The position numbers were made by a program, and so were the translations under genes. Shown here one piece after another: positions 29,617 to 40,641 of a stretch of 64,000 bases of DNA. The stretch spans positions 3,658,001 through 3,722,000 of the forward strand of contig NZ_CP065047.1 of assembly GCF_015689175.1 (NCBI RefSeq), written 5' to 3'. Under the pieces are notes generated by a model. That model saw nothing but the letters and a program-made list of their open reading frames with translations, was not told the origin of the DNA and did no database searches. The number at the start of each line of letters is the position of its first letter. The stretch's first letter is position 1. The DNA comes from Mycobacterium kubicae. Its GTDB lineage: Bacteria; Actinomycetota; Actinomycetes; Mycobacteriales; Mycobacteriaceae.

Positions 29617-29832
29617 TCAGTCCCCTGCCATCGCCTCACGCAGGCTCTTGGGACGCATGTCCGCCCAGTTGTGTTCCACGTAGGCAAGACAATCGGCGCG
29701 GGTGCCGGGACCGGTCACCACCCGCCAACCGGCCGGCACCTCGGCGAAGGCCGGCCACAGGCTGTGCTGTTCCTCGTCGTTGATCAAGACGTAGAAACTA
29801 CCCGCATCGTCGTCAAACGGATTGGTACTCAC
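29617..29832 (-). CDS. mbtH: MbtH-like NRPS chaperone
   Basis: 71-residue founding-type MbtH protein that binds and activates NRPS adenylation domains. Signature residues are all present: [30 protein letters not shown] and a C-terminal [15 protein letters not shown] 29832 is preferred over the longer frame because MbtH proteins start just before NPFDD. It overlaps the end of mbtG by 20 bp on the same strand, so the two are coupled. mbtG-mbtH is also the terminal pair in M. tuberculosis. Confidence 0.95.
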   Translation of the reverse strand: MSTNPFDDDAGSFYVLINDEEQHSLWPAFAEVPAGWRVVTGPGTRADCLAYVEHNWADMRPKSLREAMAGD

Positions 29833-31111
29833 CGCTTCTCCCTGTCGGCGGGTTGACTTCGGCTGCCGTGACGCCCAATTCGGCGCCAAGGATGCGATCG
29901 GACAGCAGCCCCAGGCAGCTCAGATTCGGAAATCCCGGGCCTTCGTTGAGGCCGGATAGATTCGGCAGGACCAACTTCGGGTCGACACCGCGCACCGCCA
30001 GACCAGGACCAATGGACTCCTCCAGTCGCTCTCCGGTCAGCGGGCCGCCCAGACCCAGCTCCAACTTATCCAGCGCTTCAGGCGACAACAGCGGCAAGAA
30101 CCACAGCGGGTCAGCACCGGATCCGTCGATGACAAGGTCGAAGGCGTGCAGCGTCTCGACGGGTTCACCGAAGCGATCGGTGGACACCGTGATCCAGATG
30201 CGGTCGTCACGGGCCACCGCGCGAGCCACCCGGCCGCGCAGGTGTCTGATTCGCTCGTCGGCCAGCAACGACTCCTGAACGCGCGCCGAGAAGACCCCGC
30301 GGTCGGTTCGAGCGATGCAGTTGCGCCGCTCGGCGAGGGTGAGGCTGCGCCATCCAGCGGGATCGGAGAACAGCGAATTCTCGAAGAAACCCTCACCGCG
30401 GGTGAACAGTGTCGCTTGCGGCGAGATCGCCGTGATCGCCGAAACCCGGTGATGGAACAGTTCATTGAGCATCGAGGCGGACGTCTCTCCGCCACCGATC
30501 ACGGCGACGTTGTCGGCGACGATGCGGTCGTGGCGCCCAGCGCGCTGCCAGAACTGAGCGATGGACAACACTCGAGGATCACCGGAGAGCATCGACCGTT
30601 CCGGTTGGCCGGGCCCGGTGAGCATCACCGTTTCGGCCGGCAGGCTCGACTCCGGGGTGCGCAACACCCACTGCGACTCATCGACCGATATCTGAACTAC
30701 CTGACCGCGAACGACATTGAGCTCCACCACGTCCGCGACCCAGCGCAGATAGCGAGCCCACGTGTCGTGCGTAGGCGCGGGCCTGCCGCGGTCGACCCAG
30801 CCGACGAATTGGTCGGTCGCCACCAGATATGACTGCCAGCTGAACCGCATCATCCGCTCGTCGATCTCGCTGTTGCGACCCGGCAGCAACGCTGAACGAT
30901 AGGGGAAACCGATGTCTTTTTCGGGGCTGGTCCCCAACCGCTGCCGACCATCGGTCCAGCCGCCGCCGGCCCGCCAGTTCGCGGCCACACCGGAGCACTC
31001 GAGCGCGACCACATCGGGCACTGCCACGCCCATCTCCCGCAACACCGCGGCCTTGGCGGCTACGGCCACCGCTTTCGCGCCGGCGCCGATGATCGCTACG
31101 GTGCCGCTCAT
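29813..31111 (-). CDS. mbtG: Lysine N6-monooxygenase MbtG
   Basis: 432-residue FAD/NADPH flavoprotein that hydroxylates the epsilon nitrogen of lysine residues for the hydroxamates. The FAD-binding motif is [18 protein letters not shown] at the N-terminus, the NADPH-binding segment is [18 protein letters not shown], and a C-terminal [10 protein letters not shown] is visible. ATG 31111 starts directly at the FAD motif and gives a length equal to M. tuberculosis MbtG (431). It is divergent from mbtA with a 194-bp shared regulatory region that holds an IdeR-like box. Confidence 0.95.
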   Translation of the reverse strand: MSGTVAIIGAGAKAVAVAAKAAVLREMGVAVPDVVALECSGVAANWRAGGGWTDGRQRLGTSPEKDIGFPYRSALLPGRNSEIDERMMRFSWQSYLVATDQFVGWVDRGRPAPTHDTWARYLRWVADVVELNVVRGQVVQISVDESQWVLRTPESSLPAETVMLTGPGQPERSMLSGDPRVLSIAQFWQRAGRHDRIVADNVAVIGGGETSASMLNELFHHRVSAITAISPQATLFTRGEGFFENSLFSDPAGWRSLTLAERRNCIARTDRGVFSARVQESLLADERIRHLRGRVARAVARDDRIWITVSTDRFGEPVETLHAFDLVIDGSGADPLWFLPLLSPEALDKLELGLGGPLTGERLEESIGPGLAVRGVDPKLVLPNLSGLNEGPGFPNLSCLGLLSDRILGAELGVTAAEVNPPTGRSGEYQSV

Positions 31112-31224
31112 CAAGCGCCCGCCGACGACAAGGACGGGTGGAGACGCGTGGGGTAAGCGGGCTCGCATTTCCCGTTCGCCGGCGTTCCGGCGAATGATGC
31201 GCCACCCACAACCCCACCTCCGTC

Positions 31225-31243
31225 TTAGCTCAGGCTGCCCTAA
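31225..31243. promoter_or_regulatory. IdeR-like iron box between mbtG and mbtA
   Basis: TTAGCTCAGGCTGCCCTAA matches 15 of 19 positions of the IdeR consensus TTAGGTTAGGCTAACCTAA. It is 63 bp before the mbtA GTG and 114 bp before mbtG, so it can control both divergent units. Confidence 0.75.
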
Positions 31244-31305
31244 CTTTCGTGTACGCTACCCTATGTCCGCGGGGCAGGACACGCTCGCCCCCAGGGAGCT
31301 ACCAA

Positions 31306-32958
<1,653 letters not shown>

Positions 32959-33138
32959 CAACGGCGCGACGAACCCGCGCGATCGAAGGGCAGTCCGAAC
33001 GGGGCCCTGCCGGCTAGCCAGCAACGCAATCACCCCTCCCAGATGGTGAGAACCGGCCGATTGCTGTAGCTTCTAGTGGAACAAATAGCAGACGGTAGTG
33101 TTCCCTAAGTTCGAACAGGCAGCGGAAGGAGTCGATAG

Positions 33139-33582
33139 ATGGAGTTGGGCCTGTATGGTTGCCTGACAGTCGCCTCCCTCGTGCTGGCCTTGGTGTTTGC
33201 CGCATGCGCGTCCGTTTTGGTCAATCGGATGCGCCAACGAGCACCGGCTCCGCTGAGTGAGGAAATAGGCAGCGCAAAAACTGTCATCGCCAAAGTCCGT
33301 AAGCGCCAACCTTTGTCAGAAGATGAGTATCTGCTTGCCAAGCAGATCATCGATGACCGTAGCTCCGTGCTGGCCTACTGCATCCCCGGTGCGCTGTTCA
33401 TGCTGGGGTGCTTTTTCGTATTCGGCAGCCTTGAACACTTACACGGGGCGACGCCGTCGGAGCGGACATTCCTCGGCGTGATCCCCATGTTCACCTCCAC
33501 CAATCTCGCCCTTCGCCTGCTCAGCAGCGCGAAGTTGAAGAGGCGTCTGCAGACGTTGCGTAAAGCAGAGGTGACAGTGTGA
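33139..33582 (+). CDS. Small membrane protein of unknown function, upstream of mmpS
   Basis: 147-residue protein with one N-terminal membrane segment (YGCLTVASLVLALVFAACAS), a charged cytoplasmic-type stretch of about 50 residues, a second hydrophobic segment (CIPGALFMLGCFFVF) and a third weak one, ending in a basic tail (LKRRLQTLRKAEVTV). GGAAGGAG precedes ATG 33139. It overlaps mmpS by 4 bp (GTGA), so the protein is probably made together with the MmpS/MmpL exporter. I do not recognise the family. Confidence 0.75.
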   Translation: MELGLYGCLTVASLVLALVFAACASVLVNRMRQRAPAPLSEEIGSAKTVIAKVRKRQPLSEDEYLLAKQIIDDRSSVLAYCIPGALFMLGCFFVFGSLEHLHGATPSERTFLGVIPMFTSTNLALRLLSSAKLKRRLQTLRKAEVTV

Positions 33583-34021
33583 GCCCTCGTCTAGCCGCGA
33601 GGACGGTCTTGGAGCGAGCCTGGATGCCACTGGTAGCTATCGTCGCAGTAGGCGCGGGTCTGGTGTGCATGTGGAAGGTGCACCAGCTATCCGAACCGGA
33701 GCCGGTCATCGCCGTCAACGGCCCGCAGGCACCTGAGCAGTTCAATCCCAAGCAAATGACGTACGAGGTGTTCGGCAACGCCGGTGCAGGCGGGATGCTC
33801 GATTATGTCGACATCGACGGGCACCCCCACCGGGTGGATATCCCGCCCTACCTTGGTCCCACACCGAAACCACTACGCTCACTGTGGTTTCGGGCAGTAT
33901 CTCGGTACATGTGCGCGGCAGCCAGATCGGGTGCCGAATGCTGGTGAACGGCATAGTCCGTGATGAACAGTCCGCGAGCCACCAGGACGCGGACGTCACC
34001 TGCAGAGTGAAATCCGCATGA
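33579..34021 (+). pseudogene. mmpS: mmpS, transport accessory protein, broken by a frameshift near 33845
   Basis: MmpS proteins are periplasmic/membrane partners of MmpL exporters. Frame 1 begins MSPRLAARTVLERAWMPLVA with one membrane segment, followed by the family core MTYEVFGNAG and DIDGHPHRVD. It then runs into unrelated sequence and stops at 33947. The adjacent frame supplies the rest of MmpS without a gap: LPWSHTETTTLTV, then GSQIGCRMLVNGIVRDE and a Cys-containing tail ending at TGA 34021, which overlaps the mmpL start (ATGA). One base, probably a C, is missing in the ATCCCGCCCTACC run at 33840-33852. This may be a true mutation or a sequencing error. Confidence 0.85.
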
Positions 34022-36831
34022 GCGCGCACCGGGCCGGTCGGCCCTTCCTCGCCCACGCGGTGCGCGTCCTGGCGATACCGATCATCATCTTCTGGGCCCT
34101 GCTCGCCGTTACCACGAACACCTTCGAGCCCAAGGTAGAGGACGTCGCAGAAGAACTCGCCGGCCCGATGGTCCCGCACTACGCCCCCTCCCAGCGCTCG
34201 ATGCTGGCTATCGGCGAGAAGTTCCACGAGTCGACCTCGACCAGCTTGACCATGGTGGTGTTCGAAGCCAACCGACCGTTGGGCGAGGCGGACCACCGGT
34301 ATTACGACGACTTGATGCGCCGCTTGAAGCGCGACACCAAGCACGTGCAGTACGTCATGGACCTGTGGGGAAAGCCGTTCACCGCGGCGGGGGCGCAGAG
34401 CGTCGACGGGAAGGCGACGTATGTGCTGTTGCGTCTCGCCGGCGATATCGGTCAAATCCAAGCCAACCAGTCCGTTGACGCCGTCCGGGAAATCGTCGCG
34501 AAGGACACGCCGCCCCCCGGCCTGAAGGTCTACGTCAGCGGTGCCGCTCCGCTCGCGTCGGACACACTGAGCATCGCCAATGCGAGTTTGAACAACGTCA
34601 CCATCGTGACGATTTTCTTGATCATCGCGATGCTGCTGTTGGTATATCGCTCGATCAGCACCTTGCTAGTCCCGTTGGCCGGCGTGCTCATCGAGATGCT
34701 GGTCGCCAAGGGAGTGGTGTCCACCCTCGGGCATCTCGGATACATCGAACTGTCGTCGTTCGCGGTGAACATCGTCATCGCCCTGACCCTCGGAGCCGGG
34801 ACGGATTACGGCATTTTCTTGATGGGCCGCTATCACGAGGCACGGCTGGCCGGCGAAACACGGGAAGATTCGTTCTACATCGCATACCGAAGCGTCTCGC
34901 CAGTCATCATCGGCTCGGGGCTGACGATCGCAGGCGCGTGTTACTGCTTGACATTCGCCCGCCTCAACTACTTCCACACCATGGGGCCGGCCGTCGCCAT
35001 CACCATGCTGTTCACCATTGCGGCAGCGATGACTCTAGGACCCGCCCTTCTCACGGTGGGCAGCCTCTTCGGGATGTTCGACCCCAGGCAGAAGGTAAAG
35101 GCACATCTGTATCGGCGGATCGGAGCAAGCGTCGCCCGCTGGCCGGTACCGATCCTGGCGGCCAGTGCGGCGGTGGTCATGATCGGGGCGATATTCGTTC
35201 CGACCTATCAGCAGAACTACGACGATCGTCAGTACCAGCCGGCTGATGCCCCCGCCAATCAGGGCTTTGCCGCCGCAGACCGACACTTCCCGAAAAGCAA
35301 ATTGTTCTCCGAGATGCTGATGGTCGAAACCGATCACGACATGCGGAACTCCGCGGATTTCATCTCGCTGGATCGAGTGGCCAAGGCGCTCATACGCCTT
35401 CAAGGCGTGGCGATGGTACAGAACATGACCAGACCCCTGGGCCGGCCGCTAGAACACGCCACCCTGCCCTATCTGTTCACCACCCAGGGCAGTGGAAGTG
35501 GACAACAGCTTCCCTTCAACCGCGAGCAGAACTTCAACACCGATCAGCAGGCAGAAATCCAAGCGCACTCCGTCTCGGTGCTGCGTAAGGAGATCGGCTT
35601 CTTCCAGAACTTGTCGGACGAGTTGCACAAGACTGTCCTCACTGTTGAGGATCTGCAACGGGTCACCGATGAGATGAACTCCGAGATCTCCAACGTGGAT
35701 GACTTCTTCCGGCCGATCAAGAGCTACTTCTACTGGGAGAAGCACTGTTTCGACATCCCCATCTGCTGGACGTTCAGATCATTGTTCGACGCACTCGACA
35801 ACGTCGACAAGTTGGCCGAGGATATCAACGACGCCAAAGCGTCGCTCGAGGCCATGGACAGGATTGTGCCGCAGATCATCACGCAACTGAAAGCCACGGC
35901 CGACGACACCGAAGCCCTGCGGGCGATGCTGATCAATACGTATGGTTCGGCAGATCTGCAATCGACCCAAACCCAACAGACCTTCGACGACCAGATCAAT
36001 GTCGGGCTCGACTTCGACCGATCCCGCAGCGATGACTTCTTTTACATCCCCAGAGAGGGTTTCGACAACGACGATGTGAAAACCGGTCTGCAACTGATGA
36101 TGTCGCCCGACGGCAAAGCCGCCCGGTTCATCGTCACGCACGAAGGTGATGCCATGGGTCCCGAAGGGGTGCAACATGTCGAAAGGTTCCCCGCGGCAAT
36201 CACCACCGCTCTGAAAGAGACGTCATTGGCCGGCGCGCGCGTCTATATCGGCGGCTCCGGCTCGAATAACAAGGACATCAAGCAGTACGCCGCGTCGGAT
36301 CTGCTCATCGCCGCAATCGCCGCCTTCGTGCTGATCTTCCTCATCATGATGTTCATTACGCGGAGTCTGGTCGCCGCCTTGGTCATTCCCGGCACGGTGG
36401 CCTTCTCCTACGCCGGGGCATTCGGGCTGTCCGTACTGATCTGGCAGCACTTATTGGGCCTGCACTTGCACTGGCTGGTTCTGCCACTGACCTTCATCAT
36501 CCTGGTGGCGGTGGGCTCGGACTACAACCTGCTGCTGATCGCCAGAGTGAAGGACGAGATCCACGCCGGGCTGCACACCGGTCTGATCCGCGCGCTGGGC
36601 AGCACGGGTGGCGTAGTGACGTCCGCCGGTTTGGTGTTTGCCTTCACCATGCTCGCGATGCTGACCAGCGATCTGCGCACCATCGGCCAGGTCGGTTCCA
36701 CGGTGTGTATCGGCTTGCTGCTGGATACGCTGATCGTGCGCTCGTTCGTGGTGCCCTCGATACTCAGCATCATGGGGCCTTGGTTCTGGTGGCCGACCTT
36801 GGTGCGGCGGCGGCCGCTCCCCCAGCGCTGA
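34018..36831 (+). CDS. mmpL: MmpL-family RND exporter, MmpL4/MmpL5-like
   Basis: 937-residue RND transporter with 12 predicted membrane segments and two large periplasmic loops. Proton-relay motifs are IALTLGAGTDYGIFLMGRYHE in TM4 and VAVGSDYNLLLIARVKDE in the second half. The second periplasmic loop is long and helical (QAEIQAHSVSVLRKEIGFFQ onward), as in MmpL4/5. In M. tuberculosis MmpL4 and MmpL5, with their MmpS partners, export mycobactin and carboxymycobactin. Position immediately after the mbt locus makes siderophore export the likely role. The start overlaps the shifted mmpS frame by 4 bp. Confidence 0.93.
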   Translation: MSAHRAGRPFLAHAVRVLAIPIIIFWALLAVTTNTFEPKVEDVAEELAGPMVPHYAPSQRSMLAIGEKFHESTSTSLTMVVFEANRPLGEADHRYYDDLMRRLKRDTKHVQYVMDLWGKPFTAAGAQSVDGKATYVLLRLAGDIGQIQANQSVDAVREIVAKDTPPPGLKVYVSGAAPLASDTLSIANASLNNVTIVTIFLIIAMLLLVYRSISTLLVPLAGVLIEMLVAKGVVSTLGHLGYIELSSFAVNIVIALTLGAGTDYGIFLMGRYHEARLAGETREDSFYIAYRSVSPVIIGSGLTIAGACYCLTFARLNYFHTMGPAVAITMLFTIAAAMTLGPALLTVGSLFGMFDPRQKVKAHLYRRIGASVARWPVPILAASAAVVMIGAIFVPTYQQNYDDRQYQPADAPANQGFAAADRHFPKSKLFSEMLMVETDHDMRNSADFISLDRVAKALIRLQGVAMVQNMTRPLGRPLEHATLPYLFTTQGSGSGQQLPFNREQNFNTDQQAEIQAHSVSVLRKEIGFFQNLSDELHKTVLTVEDLQRVTDEMNSEISNVDDFFRPIKSYFYWEKHCFDIPICWTFRSLFDALDNVDKLAEDINDAKASLEAMDRIVPQIITQLKATADDTEALRAMLINTYGSADLQSTQTQQTFDDQINVGLDFDRSRSDDFFYIPREGFDNDDVKTGLQLMMSPDGKAARFIVTHEGDAMGPEGVQHVERFPAAITTALKETSLAGARVYIGGSGSNNKDIKQYAASDLLIAAIAAFVLIFLIMMFITRSLVAALVIPGTVAFSYAGAFGLSVLIWQHLLGLHLHWLVLPLTFIILVAVGSDYNLLLIARVKDEIHAGLHTGLIRALGSTGGVVTSAGLVFAFTMLAMLTSDLRTIGQVGSTVCIGLLLDTLIVRSFVVPSILSIMGPWFWWPTLVRRRPLPQR

Positions 36832-36901
36832 CGGTGGCCGGCGGCTAAGCTCGTCGCCGCCGGTGACGGTCGAAAGGTCAAGGCGTCAGCCAACGAAGGG
36901 G

Positions 36902-38560
36902 ATGTCGACAATGTCGGTCGAAGAACGCGGAACGGCCAAGCTCTACAACGCTTTGACGACCAAAGGCACCGCCTTCACCGAGGCCGAGCGCCGCGAGTTC
37001 GGCCTGCTCGGCTTGCTGCCCACCCGGGTGAAAACGCTCGCCGAACAGGTCGACCACTGTTGGCACGAATTCTCCACCCGCCGCGACGACCTGGACCGGC
37101 ACATTTACCTGCGCGCGCTGCAGGATCGCAACGAGACGTTGTTCTACCGGGTGCTGCGCGAGCACATCACCGAGACGCTGCCGATCGTCTACACCCCCAC
37201 GGTTGGCGAGGCATGCCAGCGGTTCAGCGAGATCTATCGGCGGCCACGGGGGTTGTTCGTGTCTTATCCGGACCGCGACCGCCTCAGCGAGGTTCTGTCC
37301 AACCGCCCCCAGCGGGAGGTCGACGTGATCGTGGTTACCGACGGCCAACGCATCCTCGGCCTGGGTGACCAAGGCATCGGCGGCATGGGCATCCCGATCG
37401 GCAAGCTTTCGCTGTACACCCTCATCGGCGGCATCGATCCGGCCCGCACCCTGCCGATTATTCTCGACGTGGGCACCGACAACGTCGAACTACTCGACGA
37501 CCCGCTGTACCTCGGGTGGCGCCACCGACGGATCGATGACGACGACTATCACGCCTTCATCGACGAGTTCGTCACCGCTGTGCACGAGCAACAACCCGAC
37601 GTCCTGCTGCAGTGGGAGGACTTCGCCACCGCGCATGCGCTGCCCATCCTCGCGCGCTACCGCGACAAGCTGCTGACCTTCAACGACGACATTCAGGGCA
37701 CCGCGGCGGTCACCGTCGGTGCGCTACATGGGGCCGCCAAGGTGGCCGGCCGCCCGTTGTCGCAGCAGCAAGTGGTGATGCTGGGCGCCGGCTCGGCCGG
37801 CATCGGCGTGCTGGACATGATCCGCCGCGAGATGATCAATGAGGGCTTGTCTGATGATGCTGCGCGCGAACGCATTTGGGTGGTCGACGTGGTGGGCCTG
37901 CTGACCGACGACCGCACCGACCTGTCCGAAGCGCAACGCGAGTTCGCCCAACCCGCCGCCCGGGTGGCGAACTGGGGGCTGTCGGCGCCGGCCCAGTTGG
38001 CCGATGTCGTGCACCACCTCGACGTGGGCGTGCTGCTCGGCCTGTCCACCGCGTCGGGGGCGTTCACCGAGGACATCGTGCGGGAGATGGCCGGCAAGGT
38101 CGAGCGGCCGATCATCTTTCCGCTGTCCAATCCGACCAGTCGCGCCGAGGCGCACCCGGCCGAGTTGGACGCTTGGACTGACGGGCGGGCGTTGGTCGCC
38201 ACCGGTTCACCGTTTGCCCCGGTGCGGCGCAACGGCGTGGAACGTCCCGTCGCGCAATGCAATAACGTCTACATCTTCCCCGCGATGGGGCTTGCCGTGA
38301 CCGCCGCTCAGGCATCGCGAGTCACCGACGAGATGATGCGGGTTGCCGCAGCCACCCTGGGTGACGCGTCGCCGGCGCTGCAGGACCCCGATCAGTCGCT
38401 GTTACCGGGGTGGTCTGAGGTTCCGGACATCGCCGTGCGGATCGCCCACGCGATCGCGGTTCAAGCCGTCGCCGACGGCGTCGCACCCAACCGCAGCAGC
38501 GAGGAACTGGCGCAACGCATTACTAATGTGCGTTGGATACCGGAATATCCGGGTTCCTGA
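36902..38560 (+). CDS. Malic enzyme, MaeA/SfcA type
   Basis: 552-residue oxidative-decarboxylating malate dehydrogenase (malate to pyruvate, CO2 and NAD(P)H). Family signatures are YTPTVGEACQRFSEIYRRPRG, VVTDGQRILGLGDQGIGGMG, FNDDIQGTAAVTVGAL (metal and substrate binding) and the nucleotide-binding VVMLGAGSAGIGV. The C-terminal half includes FPLSNPTSRAEAHP and QCNNVYIFPAMGL. Length and sequence resemble E. coli MaeA. Two in-frame starts, 36902 and 36911, are possible; GAAGGGG lies immediately before the first and 10 bp before the second. Unrelated to siderophore synthesis as far as can be seen. Confidence 0.93.
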   Translation: MSTMSVEERGTAKLYNALTTKGTAFTEAERREFGLLGLLPTRVKTLAEQVDHCWHEFSTRRDDLDRHIYLRALQDRNETLFYRVLREHITETLPIVYTPTVGEACQRFSEIYRRPRGLFVSYPDRDRLSEVLSNRPQREVDVIVVTDGQRILGLGDQGIGGMGIPIGKLSLYTLIGGIDPARTLPIILDVGTDNVELLDDPLYLGWRHRRIDDDDYHAFIDEFVTAVHEQQPDVLLQWEDFATAHALPILARYRDKLLTFNDDIQGTAAVTVGALHGAAKVAGRPLSQQQVVMLGAGSAGIGVLDMIRREMINEGLSDDAARERIWVVDVVGLLTDDRTDLSEAQREFAQPAARVANWGLSAPAQLADVVHHLDVGVLLGLSTASGAFTEDIVREMAGKVERPIIFPLSNPTSRAEAHPAELDAWTDGRALVATGSPFAPVRRNGVERPVAQCNNVYIFPAMGLAVTAAQASRVTDEMMRVAAATLGDASPALQDPDQSLLPGWSEVPDIAVRIAHAIAVQAVADGVAPNRSSEELAQRITNVRWIPEYPGS

Positions 38561-38598
38561 CCCGCGACTTGGATGTTAATGCGGGCCTGAAACCAGGG

Positions 38599-38621
38599 AC
38601 TACAACATCTGATGTTGTAGT
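38599..38621. promoter_or_regulatory. Perfect 11-bp inverted repeat, probable operator
   Basis: ACTACAACATC and its exact reverse complement GATGTTGTAGT are separated by one T. The repeat is AT-rich in a GC-rich genome, has almost no loop and no T run, so an operator fits better than a terminator. It ends 38 bp before the LpqS-like gene at 38660 and starts 38 bp after the malic enzyme stop. The binding protein is unknown. Confidence 0.6.
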
Positions 38622-38659
38622 GATGTTTGTGCGCGTCGGGATGCTAAGTTTGAAATATT

Positions 38660-39067
38660 GTGCTCTGCCATGTAAGTAGACAGTCACGGCTGCGGTCAAC
38701 GATCGCCATCGCAGCGGTGTTCTGGCTGCTCGTTGGTGGGGTTGGCGAGTTAGAGCGGCTCGCGCTTCCTGCGCCTGAAGCCGCCCACACCGTTCTCACG
38801 TCGTCGAGTGGTGAGTTCGCTGTTAACGGTGATTGCGCGCACGTAGGTGGAGGCTCACTATCGGCGTGCTCGAAAGTCCTCGCGACAGCGGTTCTGCCTC
38901 GGTTGGTGCCAGTTCTGTTTTCGTGTGGGCTGCTGGGTGCACTCGCTGGGCTTGCTGGGTTCCTTGCTGAGCGAAGGCAGTGGTACGTGCGGGGCCCGCC
39001 GCGTGCGCTGGCCTGTGTCATCGCGGGTCAAGATCTTTTAACCCGTATGTGTATCGCGCGTCGCTGA
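38660..39067 (+). CDS. LpqS-like small exported/membrane protein
   Basis: 135-residue protein with an N-terminal hydrophobic segment (STIAIAAVFWLLVGGVGELE), then a conserved middle (SSSGEFAVNGDCAHVGGGSL, KVLATAVLPR), a second hydrophobic segment (VLFSCGLLGALAGLAGFLA) and the tail AGQDLLTRMCIARR. Both the middle and the tail resemble M. tuberculosis LpqS, a copper-responsive (RicR regulon) lipoprotein. GTG 38660 is the start in frame; its ribosome site is weak. A second family member is at 51479. No RicR-type TACCC-N5-GGGTA box was seen; a different palindrome lies at 38599. Metal-stress function is inference. Confidence 0.7.
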   Translation: MLCHVSRQSRLRSTIAIAAVFWLLVGGVGELERLALPAPEAAHTVLTSSSGEFAVNGDCAHVGGGSLSACSKVLATAVLPRLVPVLFSCGLLGALAGLAGFLAERRQWYVRGPPRALACVIAGQDLLTRMCIARR

Positions 39068-39312
39068 TCGATCAGCGTTAGATGATTTGGCGCTGCAATA
39101 CCCGGTGATCGGTGAAGTTGGGGGCGGCCGCGCGTCTTAGGGGCGGCTCGCTATTGAGCAAAAGCACGCTTCGACCGATAGCGCATTGCCATCGAATACC
39201 TGACGCTCACCAATCCTGTACGAGATCAACTCTTTCGACGCGCCGACGGACCGCCGGATCAGAGGCGGTGGGTCCGCTTCTGCCACACAATCCCCAGCTG
39301 CTTGGAGGATTC

Positions 39313-39387
39313 ATGTCTCTATACATCAGCGCGCCGCAGGCTGTTGCCTGCTGCATTTGCCGGGATGTCATATTGGCATGCCCGTGA
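39313..39387 (+). CDS. Possible 24-residue cysteine-rich peptide
   Basis: An ATG at 39313, 4 bp after TTGGAGGA, opens a 24-codon frame: MSLYISAPQAVACCICRDV, then ILACP and stop. Four of 24 residues are Cys, three of them clustered as CCxC. The strong ribosome site and its place in a metal-related region suggest a real small metal-binding or regulatory peptide. It does not resemble MymT. The frame is short enough to be chance. Confidence 0.4.
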   Translation: MSLYISAPQAVACCICRDVILACP

Positions 39388-39597
39388 GTTCAGCTAGGAC
39401 TGAGATTGCCCCGGCGACCGTCGGGGTGGTTCCGTCGCTCATGAAGCGACATCGGTGATGACTGCGGTGCAGTTCGGTAGGCACATCGCGCACACCTTGA
39501 GCGCTCGGCTTACACAGTTAATCGGTCATGCAGCCACCGGGTGTCCGAGATCGGGCTGCCCACGCGTGCCCCACCCACGACAACGATCGGGGAAAAA

Positions 39598-40641
39598 GTG
39601 ATCGACTTTGGGGCGCTACCGCCGGAGATCAACTCCGCGAGGATACATTCAGGCCCCGGCTCAGCGCCGATGTTAGCCGCGGCCACCGCCTGGGATGGAC
39701 TTGTCGATGGCCTCTTTTCCGTGGCGGCCTCATTCAGGTCAGTGATCGCAGATGTGACTGGCGATCCATGGCAGGGAACCGCGGCGACGACGATGCTCGA
39801 CGCGGCCAAGCCCTACACGGAGTGGTTAACGATGACTGCTGCGCTCGCCCAGCGCGCGGCTGCCCAGGCTAGGTCGGCCGCAGCCGCCTACGAGGCGGCC
39901 ATCGCGATGACGCTGCCGCCCCCGGTAATAACGGCCAATCGCAACGTCTTTGAGTTGCTGGTTGGCGGCAACCACCTCGCCCAATACACGCCGGCAATAG
40001 CCGCGATCGAGGCGAACTACGGCGAAATGTGGGCACAGAACGCCGCCGCCATGTATCGCTATGCGAGCAGCTCAGCGACCGCGACTCGGTTGGAACCTTT
40101 CACTATGCCCCCGGTCGAACTCGCCAACGCATCCACGCCCACCACCATGACGAAGCTGAGTGCGTCAACTCTCAAGTGTTTGCCTGCGGTGCCGACCACC
40201 TTGCAGCGGCTCGCATCGCCCACAGCATCGTCACCCGATTGGGCATTGGGTTCCTTTGTATCTCAAAATTCTTGGGATCAATTCGGATCCGATCCGTCCA
40301 TGTCGTCAGTATCGGCGCTGCTACCGCGAATAACCGCGACAGGCCGAAACGGTCTGGATGCCGGTAGCGAAAATGGTCTGGCAGCGGGACGGCCAGTATC
40401 AGTGCGGGCGTGGTTCACAGGCAGCCGTACCGCCCGGACCAGGCGCTTCGGCGGACCTGCCGACTGGCGCGTCCAAGCGGCGTTAGACCCCGGGCTCGGC
40501 CCAGCGGCCACGGTTGCGAACGTGTCGGTGCCGCAAGCCTGGCTGGCGAAGGCCCATAAGGGACCCACTCAATCGGCGCCATCGACGCCCACCTATACAA
40601 CCGCCACCCAATCTGCGACACCAATCGGGAAGAAGGCATGA
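39598..40641 (+). CDS. PPE family protein
   Basis: 347-residue PPE protein. The N-terminal 180-residue PPE domain is clear: [19 protein letters not shown], the WxG-type turn [24 protein letters not shown] and [16 protein letters not shown]. The C-terminal part is shorter than usual, polar, and carries a degenerate SVP-like stretch ([18 protein letters not shown]). GTG 39598 is preferred to the upstream start because PPE proteins begin just before the DFGALPPE motif; GGGGAAAAA lies directly before it. PPE proteins are usually exported by type VII secretion with a PE or Esx partner; no PE gene is next to it. Confidence 0.88.
   Translation: MIDFGALPPEINSARIHSGPGSAPMLAAATAWDGLVDGLFSVAASFRSVIADVTGDPWQGTAATTMLDAAKPYTEWLTMTAALAQRAAAQARSAAAAYEAAIAMTLPPPVITANRNVFELLVGGNHLAQYTPAIAAIEANYGEMWAQNAAAMYRYASSSATATRLEPFTMPPVELANASTPTTMTKLSASTLKCLPAVPTTLQRLASPTASSPDWALGSFVSQNSWDQFGSDPSMSSVSALLPRITATGRNGLDAGSENGLAAGRPVSVRAWFTGSRTARTRRFGGPADWRVQAALDPGLGPAATVANVSVPQAWLAKAHKGPTQSAPSTPTYTTATQSATPIGKKA

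Noticed and set aside
36863..36901. Longer start for the malic enzyme (MTVERSRRQPTKG)
   Set aside because: The internal starts at 36902/36911 follow a GAAGGGG site and agree with the family N-terminus.
38599..38621. Palindrome as a rho-independent terminator of the malic enzyme gene
   Set aside because: Loop of one base, low GC and no T tract; an operator fits better.
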